A stretch of 21,070 nt of DNA from UBA5436 sp964346085 (GCA_964346085.1 CAYFSZ010000018.1:1-21070), one strand, 5' to 3'. Positions 6,251-14,549 are shown, numbered from the stretch's first letter. Translations and numbers: made by a program. Notes: generated by a model not told the origin, from the letters alone.

Positions 6251-7513
6251 TTATACCAAAATTTGGCGTTTTACGGTACCTTGATTGACTTCAAAGAAGT
6301 GGATATACGAATGATCTTCTGCCTCATCATAGGCGTCTCTTGGCGTTAGATTATTATCGGTTGAATTGGTCTCTTCAGCTTCTTTTAATTCATTATTTAA
6401 CGAAGGATAAATTTGTGATAATTCGGTACAAGTGATAAAGACTTGATTTTCTTCAAAAGCCTGTAAAAGATGCTCTCTTCTTTTTTCATCTAATTCAGAC
6501 ATAACATCATCTAACAGCAATACTGGTTTTTCACCAGTTTCCATCTCAAGAATTTCTAGTTCAGCCAATTTAAGAGCTAAAACAGCCGATCTTTGTTGCC
6601 CTTGCGAACCTCTTTCTTTTAATAAGTTTTCATTCACAAATAATTCTAAATCATCCCGATGAATACCACTGGTGGTGTTTCCTCGAAATATATCATCATG
6701 TTTCTGTTTTTTATATCTAGACAACAATGATTGATATATGTCACTTTCATCTTCCTGTGTATTGATACTTGAAACAGTTTTATATTTGATTTCAAAAATC
6801 TCTTTTCCATCAGATATTTTGAATAAGGCTTTCTTTGCTAATTCTTCTAATTTTTGAATATATTCTTCTCTTGTTTTGATAATTTGTGCTTGTACTTCAG
6901 AAATTTTTTCTGTCCAAATATCTAATTGAATATCATTAAAAGAATACATCTCTTCTTTGAAATTTTGAGGATTTGTTTTTCTTTCAATTTCCATCTCTTT
7001 TAATGTTTTTAATAGAACATTTCTTTGTTTCAAAGCATGTTGATAAACCTGTAAATTCTTAAAATATCGCGGTTTAATTTGGGATATTAAAACATCTAAA
7101 AAGCGGCGTCTGATTGCTGGTCCTTCTTTTATTAACATTAAATCTTCAGGAGCAAAAATTACGGCATGAAAAAGTCCAAAAAAATCGCTTATTTTATCTT
7201 GTTTCAATCCACAATAATAAATCTCTCTTTGCATTCTTGGCTTTACTGAATATTGAATTTTGATACTTTGTTGTAGTTTTTGATCGGATTCAAACTCTAA
7301 ATCAATTTGATAAAAATCTTTGCCATCTTTGATTAATTCAATGTCTTTTCCTGTACGATGCGATCTTGCACAGGTACATAAGTAAATTGCTTCTAGAATA
7401 TTCGTTTTTCCTTGGGCATTTTTCCCAATAAAAACATTCGTTCCGGAAGCAACTTCAATTTTTTGCTCTTGATAATTTCTGAAATTTGTTAATGTTAATT
7501 TATTAATTCTCAT
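6251..7513 (-). CDS. recF: DNA replication and repair protein RecF
   Basis: RecF is an SMC/ABC-like ATPase that helps load RecA at single-strand gaps through RecOR. The sequence shows the N-terminal LTLTNFRNYQ, Walker A GKNAQGKT (30-37), the arginine-rich AIRRRFLD (133-140), the signature RGSQGQQRSAVLALKLAE (301-318) and Walker B VLLLDDVMSELD (331-342). I start at the ATG at 7513 (MRINKLTL), as in the family. An upstream in-frame ATG at 7537 would place eight extra codons inside a hairpin stem. At 420 residues it is longer than the usual ~370. Part of the excess is an acidic, Thr/Asn-rich insert (about 371-402) before the final strand FFEVNQGTVKR. No convincing Shine-Dalgarno is visible. No S4-domain yaaA gene lies between dnaN and recF, unlike Bacillus. 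Confidence 0.94.
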   Translation of the reverse strand: MRINKLTLTNFRNYQEQKIEVASGTNVFIGKNAQGKTNILEAIYLCTCARSHRTGKDIELIKDGKDFYQIDLEFESDQKLQQSIKIQYSVKPRMQREIYYCGLKQDKISDFFGLFHAVIFAPEDLMLIKEGPAIRRRFLDVLISQIKPRYFKNLQVYQHALKQRNVLLKTLKEMEIERKTNPQNFKEEMYSFNDIQLDIWTEKISEVQAQIIKTREEYIQKLEELAKKALFKISDGKEIFEIKYKTVSSINTQEDESDIYQSLLSRYKKQKHDDIFRGNTTSGIHRDDLELFVNENLLKERGSQGQQRSAVLALKLAELEILEMETGEKPVLLLDDVMSELDEKRREHLLQAFEENQVFITCTELSQIYPSLNNELKEAEETNSTDNNLTPRDAYDEAEDHSYIHFFEVNQGTVKRQILV

Positions 7514-7520
7514 ATGATAA

Positions 7521-7559
7521 AAAACAGTAAACATCATCTATTTCAGTGTTTACTGTTTT
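7521..7559 (-). terminator. Hairpin between dnaN and recF (terminator- or attenuator-like)
   Basis: Perfect 13-base arms (AAAACAGTAAACA at 7521-7533 and TGTTTACTGTTTT at 7547-7559) flank a 13-base loop. Together they fill most of the 53-base dnaN-recF gap. Read leftward the stem ends in a run of six Ts, so it resembles an intrinsic terminator even though recF begins only eight bases later. It probably lowers expression of recF and downstream genes relative to dnaN, or acts as an mRNA processing or stability element. Confidence 0.6.
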
Positions 7560-7566
7560 ATTTCTC

Positions 7567-8670
7567 TTATCTTCTTAAAGGTAAAACCAAATATAAGAAA
7601 TTTTCTCCTTCAGATGGTTTAATCAAACAAGGTCCGAATGTACCAGAAAATTCTAAAATAATATTTTCATCTGGTATATTTCTTAATGCATCAATAAAGT
7701 ATTTTGGATTGTAATCAGCATCCACATTTTCACCGGATAATTCAATTGAAATTTCTTCATGAACTTCACCGATATCTGTTTGTGATGAAATACTTAATGT
7801 TCTTTGATCTTCACTTTTTAATGTGAAAGGGAATCTTCTTTGATCAACATTAATCACTAAAGATGCTCTATCAATTGCTTTTAACATTTCTTTTGCATTT
7901 AACACGATTTTACTTTTTACTTCACTTGGCACAACTTTGTGATAATCCATATAATCGCCTTGCAATAATCTAGAAACGAGTTTCACGGAACCTGTATCAA
8001 ATAAAATATGATTATGAGAAGGATAAACTTTGACTGGTTTATCTGTTGGATCTAATATACTAGCCACTTCTTGCATTGCTTTTGCTGGTACGATAAATGA
8101 CATGCCAGGTAATTCATTTTCAAAATCTTCTCTACGAATGGCAAGTCTAAAACCATCAATTGCAACTAATTCTAATCTTTTTCCTTCAGAAATAACTTTA
8201 ATACCATTTAAAATTGGTCTATTTTCATCAGTACTTGTTGCAAAAATTGTTTGTGAAATCATATCTTTCAAAGCTTTTTGCGAAACTTCTAATTGTTGTG
8301 CTTCCTCAACGATTGGAATTTTCGGATAATCAGAAGCTTCCATTCCTTTAATTCTAAATTTCGCTTTGCCAGAGGTAATTTTGATTAAGAAATTATCTTC
8401 CACTTCGATGTTGACTAAATCTTCAGGTAATTTACGAACGATATCACCAATCATTTTGGCATTTAATACAACTTTACCTTCTCGTAAAACATCTGTATCA
8501 ACTTTACATTCAATACCAGTTTCTAAGTCATAGCCAGTGATGGTTAAAGAATCTTTTTCTGCTTCGAATAATAATCCATCTAATATTGGTAATGTGGAAC
8601 GCGTAGCAATTGCTTTTTGGGCCATTGAGATAGCATCATTTAATAAATTTTTTGAGCAGACAAGTTTCAT
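7567..8670 (-). CDS. dnaN: DNA polymerase III subunit beta (sliding clamp)
   Basis: This 367-residue protein has normal clamp length and three repeated clamp domains (about 1-120, 127-243, 245-367). It begins MKLVCSKNLLNDAISMAQKAI and contains the recognisable RPILNGIKV, IAIDGFRLAIRR-like and LVSRLLQGDY segments. It ends LVLPLRR in place of the family's usual C-terminal P-M/V-R motif. The clamp tethers DNA polymerase III to DNA and recruits other factors through a shared peptide groove. AAAGGAA lies upstream of the ATG. The gene follows dnaA by 312 bases that carry DnaA boxes and a TATAAT hexamer, so it probably has its own promoter as well as read-through from dnaA. Confidence 0.97.
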   Translation of the reverse strand: MKLVCSKNLLNDAISMAQKAIATRSTLPILDGLLFEAEKDSLTITGYDLETGIECKVDTDVLREGKVVLNAKMIGDIVRKLPEDLVNIEVEDNFLIKITSGKAKFRIKGMEASDYPKIPIVEEAQQLEVSQKALKDMISQTIFATSTDENRPILNGIKVISEGKRLELVAIDGFRLAIRREDFENELPGMSFIVPAKAMQEVASILDPTDKPVKVYPSHNHILFDTGSVKLVSRLLQGDYMDYHKVVPSEVKSKIVLNAKEMLKAIDRASLVINVDQRRFPFTLKSEDQRTLSISSQTDIGEVHEEISIELSGENVDADYNPKYFIDALRNIPDENIILEFSGTFGPCLIKPSEGENFLYLVLPLRR

Positions 8671-8786
8671 AAACTGTTCCTTTCTGATTTATAAATCAAC
8701 ATTTTCTTTGTCATAAAATTGTAATAAATTTTGGTCGAATTCACAACAATATTCTTTTACTTAACTTAAATAATCTTCGTTCTCTT

Positions 8787-8792
8787 ATTATA
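8787..8792 (-). promoter_or_regulatory. Candidate -10 hexamer (TATAAT) for dnaN
   Basis: Read leftward the sequence is TATAATAAG, 117 bases before the dnaN start. Just upstream is a tandem TTTAACAGT repeat (TTTAACAGTTTTAACAGT). A convincing -35 at 17 bp is not seen, so the exact promoter is uncertain. Confidence 0.4.
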
Positions 8793-8860
8793 TACTGTTA
8801 AAACTGTTAAAAACCGTCACAATTGCTTTGTTTGATAGGGTTTTTGACTGTCAATAAAGA

Positions 8861-8982
8861 TGTGGATTAAATGATAATAAAAAATCACTTTTGAACAATA
8901 TTCACATCTTATTTTTTACTCACATTTTTTCAATTGTTATTCACACTAAGTTATTCACAAATGAGAAAAACTTTGTGCATAA
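8861..8982. other. oriC: oriC part 2: DnaA-box cluster between dnaA and dnaN
   Basis: Perfect TTATTCACA boxes lie at 8937-8945 and 8951-8959. A perfect inverted box lies at 8974-8982 (TGTGCATAA, reading TTATGCACA on the other strand) and touches the dnaA stop codon. One-mismatch boxes are at 8898-8906 (ATATTCACA), 8916-8924 (TTACTCACA) and 8861-8869 (TGTGGATTA). The DNA between is almost pure A/T. The position corresponds to the dnaA-dnaN arm of the bipartite Bacillus origin, which contains the unwinding element. I did not identify a DnaA-trio run with confidence. Confidence 0.8.
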
Positions 8983-10329
8983 CTAAATGGGTGAAAGACG
9001 CAATTTAATCTCTTTAATCGCATTTTCCAGTTCAATGTTTGTTTCTAATTCTTCTTTAATCCTGTCGCAGGCATGCATAACAGTTGCATGATTTTTATCT
9101 CCAAAGTCTTTTCCGATATCCTTATATGTCATATTTAATAAAGAACGACATAAAAACATTGAAATTTGTCTAGGAATAACAATTTCTGAACTTCTTTTTT
9201 TCGATAATAAATCTGAAACGGTCACATTATAATAATTAGATGTCACATTCATGATTAATTCAGAGGTTAAACTCTGCACAGAACGAGGATCGATTTGATC
9301 TTTCAATGCGTTTCGAGTTGTTTCTAAATTAATACCACCACCTAACATGGAATAAGCATATAAAGTTTTGAAAGCACCTTCTAATTCACGAATATTTGAT
9401 GAAATATGTGAAGCGATATAATCAAAAACCTCATCTGGCCAATTCACACGATGAGTTTGTGCCAATTGAAGAAGAATCGCAATTCTTGTTTCATAATCCG
9501 GTGGATTAATGTCAATTGTAATCCCACTAGAGAAACGAGTTTTTAATCTTTCTTCGAGTGTGACTAAAGATTGCGGTGGTTTATCACATGTCATGACAAT
9601 ATGTTTTCCTGCTTCGTATAAAGCATTAAAAGTATGGAAAAATTCTTCCTGCATTCTTTCTTTACCTTCGATAAATTGAATATCATCAATTAAAAGTAAA
9701 TCAGCCATGCGATATTTATTACGGAATGGTTCGAATTCTTTCAAACGAATTGCTTCGATAAATTCATTAATAAAATTCTCAGAATTAACATATACAACTT
9801 TTTTGGAAGGGAATTCACGCATGACATGATTTCCAATAGCATGCATCAAATGCGTTTTACCAAGACCTGATCCACCATATAAAAATAAGGGATTATAATT
9901 AATACTGTTTTGCATTGAAGCAACGGCGACACAAGCTGCATGTGCGAAACGATTACCGGAACCAACGACAAACGATTCAAAAGTATAAGCCGGATTGAGA
10001 CTATCTTTTTTGGATTTTGTACTTGCTTCCTGATCTTTTTTCAAAATACTCACATTAGGTACGGAATATTGCTCTTTTGCATTGATTTCAACTTTGACAT
10101 CGAACTCTTTTTGTGTTGTTAATTTCAATGCAGTTTGTACCATGTCTTTGTATTGATTAACAAAGTCACGTGAGATTTCATTCGGCACAGATAAAATAAA
10201 AGTGTGATCGTCCACGAGTATTGGATCAATCGGTTTTAGCCAGGTTGTATATGTTAAAGTAGGAACTTCTTTTTCTAGATATTTCGTGCAAATTTCTTGC
10301 CAGATTGATTGAACATTTTGACTTTGCAT
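8983..10329 (-). CDS. dnaA: Chromosomal replication initiator protein DnaA
   Basis: With the start at 10329 the protein is 448 residues, normal for DnaA. Domain I is at 1-~80 (QSIWQEICTKYLEKEVPTL), followed by a short linker and the AAA+ domain with GGSGLGKT (152-159) and LLIDDIQFIEG (Walker B, Asp215-Asp216). Domain IV ends with the box-binding signature DKNHATVMHACDRI (from about 411). DnaA-ATP binds the 9-mers flanking this gene and melts the origin. An in-frame ATG six codons upstream (10347) exists. I prefer the inner start because AAGAGGA lies about six bases before it and the resulting N-terminus (MQSQNVQSIW) matches family length. Clusters of boxes on both sides suggest autoregulation. 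rpmH is not found upstream, unlike many Firmicutes. Confidence 0.97.
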   Translation of the reverse strand: MQSQNVQSIWQEICTKYLEKEVPTLTYTTWLKPIDPILVDDHTFILSVPNEISRDFVNQYKDMVQTALKLTTQKEFDVKVEINAKEQYSVPNVSILKKDQEASTKSKKDSLNPAYTFESFVVGSGNRFAHAACVAVASMQNSINYNPLFLYGGSGLGKTHLMHAIGNHVMREFPSKKVVYVNSENFINEFIEAIRLKEFEPFRNKYRMADLLLIDDIQFIEGKERMQEEFFHTFNALYEAGKHIVMTCDKPPQSLVTLEERLKTRFSSGITIDINPPDYETRIAILLQLAQTHRVNWPDEVFDYIASHISSNIRELEGAFKTLYAYSMLGGGINLETTRNALKDQIDPRSVQSLTSELIMNVTSNYYNVTVSDLLSKKRSSEIVIPRQISMFLCRSLLNMTYKDIGKDFGDKNHATVMHACDRIKEELETNIELENAIKEIKLRLSPI

Positions 10330-10435
10330 ACGTTTCCTCTTTCCCATATTTACCTATGATAATTCATATAGTTCATCTATACTATCAAAAAAACGAGGGG
10401 ACTAAAAGCTATAAAAATACAGCAAAAATGCAAGA

Positions 10436-10566
10436 TTTAGCAGCTAAAATTCACATTGAAATGAATGTTAATAATGTGAATTATGTGAATAACCTAACTT
10501 TATTTTGGCCTATAGGCAATTTTCAATGATCAAAATGTTAATAACTCAGTTAATTAATGTGAATAA
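10436..10566. other. oriC: oriC part 1: DnaA-box cluster upstream of dnaA
   Basis: All boxes here read TTATNCACA-like on the minus strand. Perfect TGTGAATAA copies are at 10484-10492 and 10558-10566, both followed by CCTAA. One-mismatch forms are TGTGAATTA (10475-10483) and TGTTAATAA (10466-10474 and 10536-10544). The first three 9-mers abut without a spacer. The interval also holds the dyads TTTAGC-A-GCTAAA (10436-10448) and GCCTATAGGC (10508-10517). About 110 bases of extremely AT-rich DNA follow (10567-10675), suited to strand opening. This corresponds to the upstream arm of a bipartite origin and to the dnaA regulatory region. Confidence 0.8.
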
Positions 10567-10675
10567 CCTAAAAAATTACTTGAATAATATACTTTATTGT
10601 TTTTTATAAATAATAAAATATTTTTTATAGATAAAAATATTAAGAAAATATCGTTGTTTTTATCTGTACTTTTAT

Positions 10676-10704
10676 TTAACATAAGTTGTCTTTAATTATA
10701 TATT
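10676..10704 (+). promoter_or_regulatory. Sigma-A-type promoter for the NCS2-like permease
   Basis: TTAACA (10676-10681) and TATATT (10699-10704) are separated by exactly 17 bases. Each hexamer has one mismatch to TTGACA/TATAAT. The expected start site lies about 25 bases before the permease ATG. The promoter fires away from dnaA, out of the AT-rich origin DNA. Confidence 0.65.
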
Positions 10705-10737
10705 GTTAGGAATCAAGTTTGGGAGTTATTCGTAGCT

Positions 10738-12285
10738 ATGAATAAAATGCTATTTACAAAAGGTGATATTGATGCCGGTTTTGGAGTTTTCTTTGATGGA
10801 TTTTCAAAGATTATTATTGGGATAACTGTTTTAATCAATACAATCAATATACCAACGTCTTTTGTTTTTGGAAAAATCATTTCTGCTGTCGGCGCAACAG
10901 CATTAATATTTATGCTTTGGACAACTTTTTTTGCTCGAAGAACAAGTCAAAAAACAAATAATTCTTCTATGACTGCTCTTCCAGGAGGGATAGGCTCGGC
11001 ATCTTTCTTTATTTGGTTATATGGAATTATGTTGCCTACATTTTTAGCGACGAATGATTATCTTCTCGCTTGGAAAGTTGCTTTATGGGCAAATGTATTT
11101 CATTCAACAATATTAATTATCTGTTCATTTTTCATCAAATGGCTATTGAAATTAATTCCTGGAGCAGCGATATTTAGTTCTTTGGCGGGAGGAGCCATGG
11201 CTTGGCTTGTGATATCAGCATTTGCAGACGGTTTCAATTTTCCGACGATATTTCTACCTGCTTTGTTCATTCTACTTACAATTTATTTTGGTAAGATTCA
11301 AATTAAAGGTTTATCACCAGCGATTGTCGCGATTCTTTTTGCAACTTTCATTGCGTGGATCGGACAATATATGAGGATTGAAGATGTGAAAAATTCATTC
11401 CAATCAATCGGATTTTATCTTCCAAAGCCAAGCTTTTCGTTCATTTCTAAGGAAGCCTTTACCTATGCGCTAAAATATATTCCAATTGTGATAGCGTTTG
11501 CTTTTTCTGATATGATATCGTCGATTCAGGCACTAGAACAAGCGGAAGCAGGTGGCGATAATTATGATACAAAAATAGCTTTACTAAGCACAGGTGTGAC
11601 GAATCTGATAGGCGCAATGTTTGGAAATCCTTTTATCTTTTGTTTTTATTGGGGACATCCTGCATGGAAAAAAGCAAAGGCCGGAGAAAACTACATGTCA
11701 TTCGTTGGTCTTGTTTACTTTTTGCTTTGTATAACCGGTTTGGTGGCGATAGCAACAGCTGCTTTACCCTCAGCCGCAACAATTGTACTCATTGTCTATG
11801 CAGGCATTAATTCTATCGGACAAGCTTTCGAAACGAATCAGCAGAAGTATTACCCAGCGATGGCATTAGGAGTGGCAATTCCAATTTTCGAATTAATATA
11901 TGGCAAAATACAAAACGCAATGGATGTGACAAAGACAACGATACTAAATGAGCTATCATCAAAGGCAGGAAATATGAATCTTTCTGAAATAATGATTTCA
12001 AAAAGCGACTTGAATGCTGCTGGAATTTCTCAAGGCTATGAAATTCTTGGGCAAGGCTCAGTTTTAATTGCAATTATTTATGTGTCTGCACTTTGTTTTA
12101 TCATTGACAGAAAATGGATTGGCGCAAGTTTATCATTTGTAACGGCAACAATTGCTGCAGGAATCGGTTTAATCCATTCTGCCCAAGTTGCATTAAATCT
12201 CAATCATAACTTTGTGGTGATTTATTTTGCTTTTTCAATCGCTTTCTTTCTGTTACATTTTCTTTCGAAAAAAATAAAAATTTAA
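10738..12285 (+). CDS. NCS2-like (xanthine/uracil/AzgA-related) membrane permease
   Basis: This is a 515-residue integral membrane protein with about 12 or more hydrophobic spans. It starts with FTKGDIDAGFGVFFDGFSKIIIGITVLI, has a conserved-looking half-helix stretch AFAFSDMISSIQALEQAEA, then NLIGAMFGNPFIFCFYWGHPAWKKAKAG. The last resembles the FGNPxPTTVYIGHPGWK motif of NCS2-fold permeases. A purine/pyrimidine or related substrate is plausible but not shown. A polar loop of about 45 residues (roughly 395-440) sits before the last spans. GGGAG lies rather far (about 12 bases) from the ATG. The stop codon directly abuts the stop of the convergent DUF3783-like gene, with no terminator between. 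Confidence 0.65.
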   Translation: MNKMLFTKGDIDAGFGVFFDGFSKIIIGITVLINTINIPTSFVFGKIISAVGATALIFMLWTTFFARRTSQKTNNSSMTALPGGIGSASFFIWLYGIMLPTFLATNDYLLAWKVALWANVFHSTILIICSFFIKWLLKLIPGAAIFSSLAGGAMAWLVISAFADGFNFPTIFLPALFILLTIYFGKIQIKGLSPAIVAILFATFIAWIGQYMRIEDVKNSFQSIGFYLPKPSFSFISKEAFTYALKYIPIVIAFAFSDMISSIQALEQAEAGGDNYDTKIALLSTGVTNLIGAMFGNPFIFCFYWGHPAWKKAKAGENYMSFVGLVYFLLCITGLVAIATAALPSAATIVLIVYAGINSIGQAFETNQQKYYPAMALGVAIPIFELIYGKIQNAMDVTKTTILNELSSKAGNMNLSEIMISKSDLNAAGISQGYEILGQGSVLIAIIYVSALCFIIDRKWIGASLSFVTATIAAGIGLIHSAQVALNLNHNFVVIYFAFSIAFFLLHFLSKKIKI

Positions 12286-12894
12286 TCAAGACTCTTTTAA
12301 ATACTCCGTGAAATAAGCGATGTTCTCTTGAAAAGCTTTGATATCAAATTGATTTTCAATATCTGCAAACAATAATTCAGCAGATGCAAGTTGGTTTTTG
12401 ACTTCTTGATTATCTTCATGTTTAAGTTTTTCTGATGCTTTTGTCAGTAATGTACGAAGTTTAATCACATGAGAAATCACAGTACGATCTTGTCTTAACT
12501 CATTGATTAACTTTGCAAAAGTGAATTCTTGATTATTCCTTGTGGCTGCAGCTTTCAAAACAAAACGAGGATATTTTGGATCACGTAAAATAGCTAAATA
12601 TTCTTCCACTTCTTCTCTAGAAAATCCGGAGAAGAACAAAATATTCTCTGGAATATCGGTGTCGCCAATTTTATCATGTTCTTCTACAAAATTCTCTGTT
12701 TGATATTTATCTTCGAGCTTTTGAATAATAGAACCGATGGTTTGATCAAACTCATGATTATGAAGCAGATAATATTTCAATTCATGTTCTTCGAGTAAAT
12801 GAAAGAAATGATCCTTTAACTGATGATCAATTTGATGACCAAAATGTACGATGAAACCTTTGTATGATTGAAAAATTTGTTTTTGCTCAGACAT
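12286..12894 (-). CDS. Uncharacterised soluble protein with a DUF3783-like domain
   Basis: This 202-residue hydrophilic protein has no signal peptide. The central part (about residues 84-136, ILFFSGFSREEVEEYLAILR, then VLKAAATRNNQEFTFAKLINEL) resembles the DUF3783 family: a short alpha/beta domain with a conserved 'K-A-x-x-T-x-x-N' segment. The flanks are rich in charged helices, with a possible coiled coil near 155-185. No function is known to me. AAAGGAAAAC precedes the ATG. The gene follows cardiolipin synthase by 14 bases, so the two are probably co-transcribed. Confidence 0.6.
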   Translation of the reverse strand: MSEQKQIFQSYKGFIVHFGHQIDHQLKDHFFHLLEEHELKYYLLHNHEFDQTIGSIIQKLEDKYQTENFVEEHDKIGDTDIPENILFFSGFSREEVEEYLAILRDPKYPRFVLKAAATRNNQEFTFAKLINELRQDRTVISHVIKLRTLLTKASEKLKHEDNQEVKNQLASAELLFADIENQFDIKAFQENIAYFTEYLKES

Positions 12895-12908
12895 ATTGTT
12901 TTCCTTTT

Positions 12909-14549
12909 TTATAATAATGGTGAGAAAATTCTCATAATCGCTTCGATTGCCTTACGGAATTTTGAACGATTATACCATTTTTGCAAATCGATTTCTGTAG
13001 CAACTGCGAAGGTATTTGTAAAATCCTGATAAATCTCATCAACCACAGGATCTCCACAAATATAAACTGAATTTTCGAAATGCAAATGAAAACTGCGATA
13101 GTCAAAATTGATACAACCTGTAATGACATGCGAATGATCTGCGATAACTGTTTTAGCATGTATAAAACCAGGAGAGTATTGGAATACACGTACTCCAGAT
13201 TCCATTAATTTTTCATAATGAGATTGGGTAACAACATAGGCGAACCATTTATCGGGTTGTCCAGGAGTGATAATACGGACATCGACACCAGATTCTGCAG
13301 CACGGCAAATATCACGAATCATTGAATCATCCACAATAAAGTATGGAGTGCAAATATAAATATATTCTTTCGCATTGTTGATGATTGAACGGTATATATC
13401 TTCTGCTGGATTTTTTGGGTTATTTAAAGGACTATCCCAATAAGGGATGAAGTAACCTGGTAATTGCTTGGCATCTGGATTCACCGAAGGCATATATTTT
13501 TGATAATTGGATGCAGCGATTTCTGATTCACTTTCCCACATTGTCAAAAACATGGTGGTGAGACCTCTTACGGCTTCACCTTCCAATTTAATTGCTGTAT
13601 CTTTCCAATGACCAAAACGAGGATAAAGATTTGCGTATTCATCTGCTAAATTGGTTCCGCCAGTATAAGCTATTTGGCCGTCAATAATACAACATTTTTG
13701 ATGATTCCGATAATTGATATAAAGTTTGGAAATATATCTAGCAACAGGATTAAATTTGATGACCTGAACATTATTCTCTCGTAAACGGCGCATTAAATGA
13801 CGTGGTGCTTTGATAATGCTTCCAAAATCATCAAAAAGCAAGCGAACTTCAAGCCCTTCTCTTGCTTTAACAATTAATAAATCTTCGAGTTCTTGCCATA
13901 AGATTCCATCCGCCAAAATAAAGTATTCCAAGAAAATAAATTTCTTTGCACGACGAATATCATCAAACATAGCAACAAATTTTTTCTCCCCTAGGTCATA
14001 GTAAGTACATTTGGTATTTTGATAAGGTGGAAAACCAGCGGTTTTCAGAAAGGTTGCCTGCAAAATATTCTCTGGATGATTTTTGATGAAGGATGTGAAC
14101 ACATCTTCGTTCTGATGAATATAAGGGGCAATTCTTGCTTTGATGATTTCAGCTTGTTTTTTTTGCTTTTTGAAGCGAGAACGCCTTCCCCATAAAAGGT
14201 ATAAGAAAAGACCAACCACCGGAACAGCGAGAATAATGACAGTCCAGGTAAGAATATAAGATGTGTTCCGATCTTTATGAATGACAAACAAAACGAAAAT
14301 GACACTGATGACACGTAATCCAGTGTAAATATAAATATAATTATCACTGATAATTTGTGCTAGATAAAAATTGGCAATGATAATTCCAATCACGAGCAAA
14401 GCAACAAAAGACAAACGAATAAGACCAGGAATTTTGATGGCATATGCTCTTTTATCAATCGCTTTTCGCACAGATTCCGTATATGTATTCGCTAAACCAG
14501 GGACACCAGTTCTGACTTGACTATGATTTATATTTTTCCGATGTTTCAT
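12909..14549 (-). CDS. cls: Cardiolipin synthase
   Basis: This 546-residue phospholipase-D-superfamily enzyme joins two phosphatidylglycerol molecules to cardiolipin at the membrane. Three N-terminal hydrophobic segments (about 43-68, 74-91, 98-120) are followed by two PLD domains, each with a complete HxKxxxxD motif: His283-Lys285-Asp290 (HQKCCIID, followed by GGTNLADEY) and His464-Lys466-Asp471 (HAKTVIAD, followed by GCINFDYRS). The C-terminal HFENSVYI segment is also typical. The length is slightly above the usual ~480-510 because of an N-terminal basic tail (1-40). The Shine-Dalgarno is weak. It heads a two-gene leftward unit with the DUF3783-like gene. Confidence 0.93.
   Translation of the reverse strand: MKHRKNINHSQVRTGVPGLANTYTESVRKAIDKRAYAIKIPGLIRLSFVALLVIGIIIANFYLAQIISDNYIYIYTGLRVISVIFVLFVIHKDRNTSYILTWTVIILAVPVVGLFLYLLWGRRSRFKKQKKQAEIIKARIAPYIHQNEDVFTSFIKNHPENILQATFLKTAGFPPYQNTKCTYYDLGEKKFVAMFDDIRRAKKFIFLEYFILADGILWQELEDLLIVKAREGLEVRLLFDDFGSIIKAPRHLMRRLRENNVQVIKFNPVARYISKLYINYRNHQKCCIIDGQIAYTGGTNLADEYANLYPRFGHWKDTAIKLEGEAVRGLTTMFLTMWESESEIAASNYQKYMPSVNPDAKQLPGYFIPYWDSPLNNPKNPAEDIYRSIINNAKEYIYICTPYFIVDDSMIRDICRAAESGVDVRIITPGQPDKWFAYVVTQSHYEKLMESGVRVFQYSPGFIHAKTVIADHSHVITGCINFDYRSFHLHFENSVYICGDPVVDEIYQDFTNTFAVATEIDLQKWYNRSKFRKAIEAIMRIFSPLL

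Noticed and set aside
7514..7537. Upstream ATG start for recF (eight extra codons)
   Set aside because: These codons lie in the hairpin arm and adjoining tail, have no Shine-Dalgarno, and extend beyond the family's conserved N-terminus MRINKLTL.
10166..10173. TCACGTGA core inside dnaA as a third parS
   Set aside because: Only the 8-base core matches. The flanking bases (AAAG and GATT) fail most positions of TGTT...AACA.
10305..10529. Open frame of 74 codons on the plus strand across the dnaA start and the upstream DnaA boxes
   Set aside because: It is composed of origin sequence, has no Shine-Dalgarno or family resemblance, and overlaps dnaA.
14045..14347. Hydrophobic 100-codon open frame inside cls
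   Set aside because: It is an out-of-frame shadow of the cls membrane-segment coding region on the same strand, with no independent signals.
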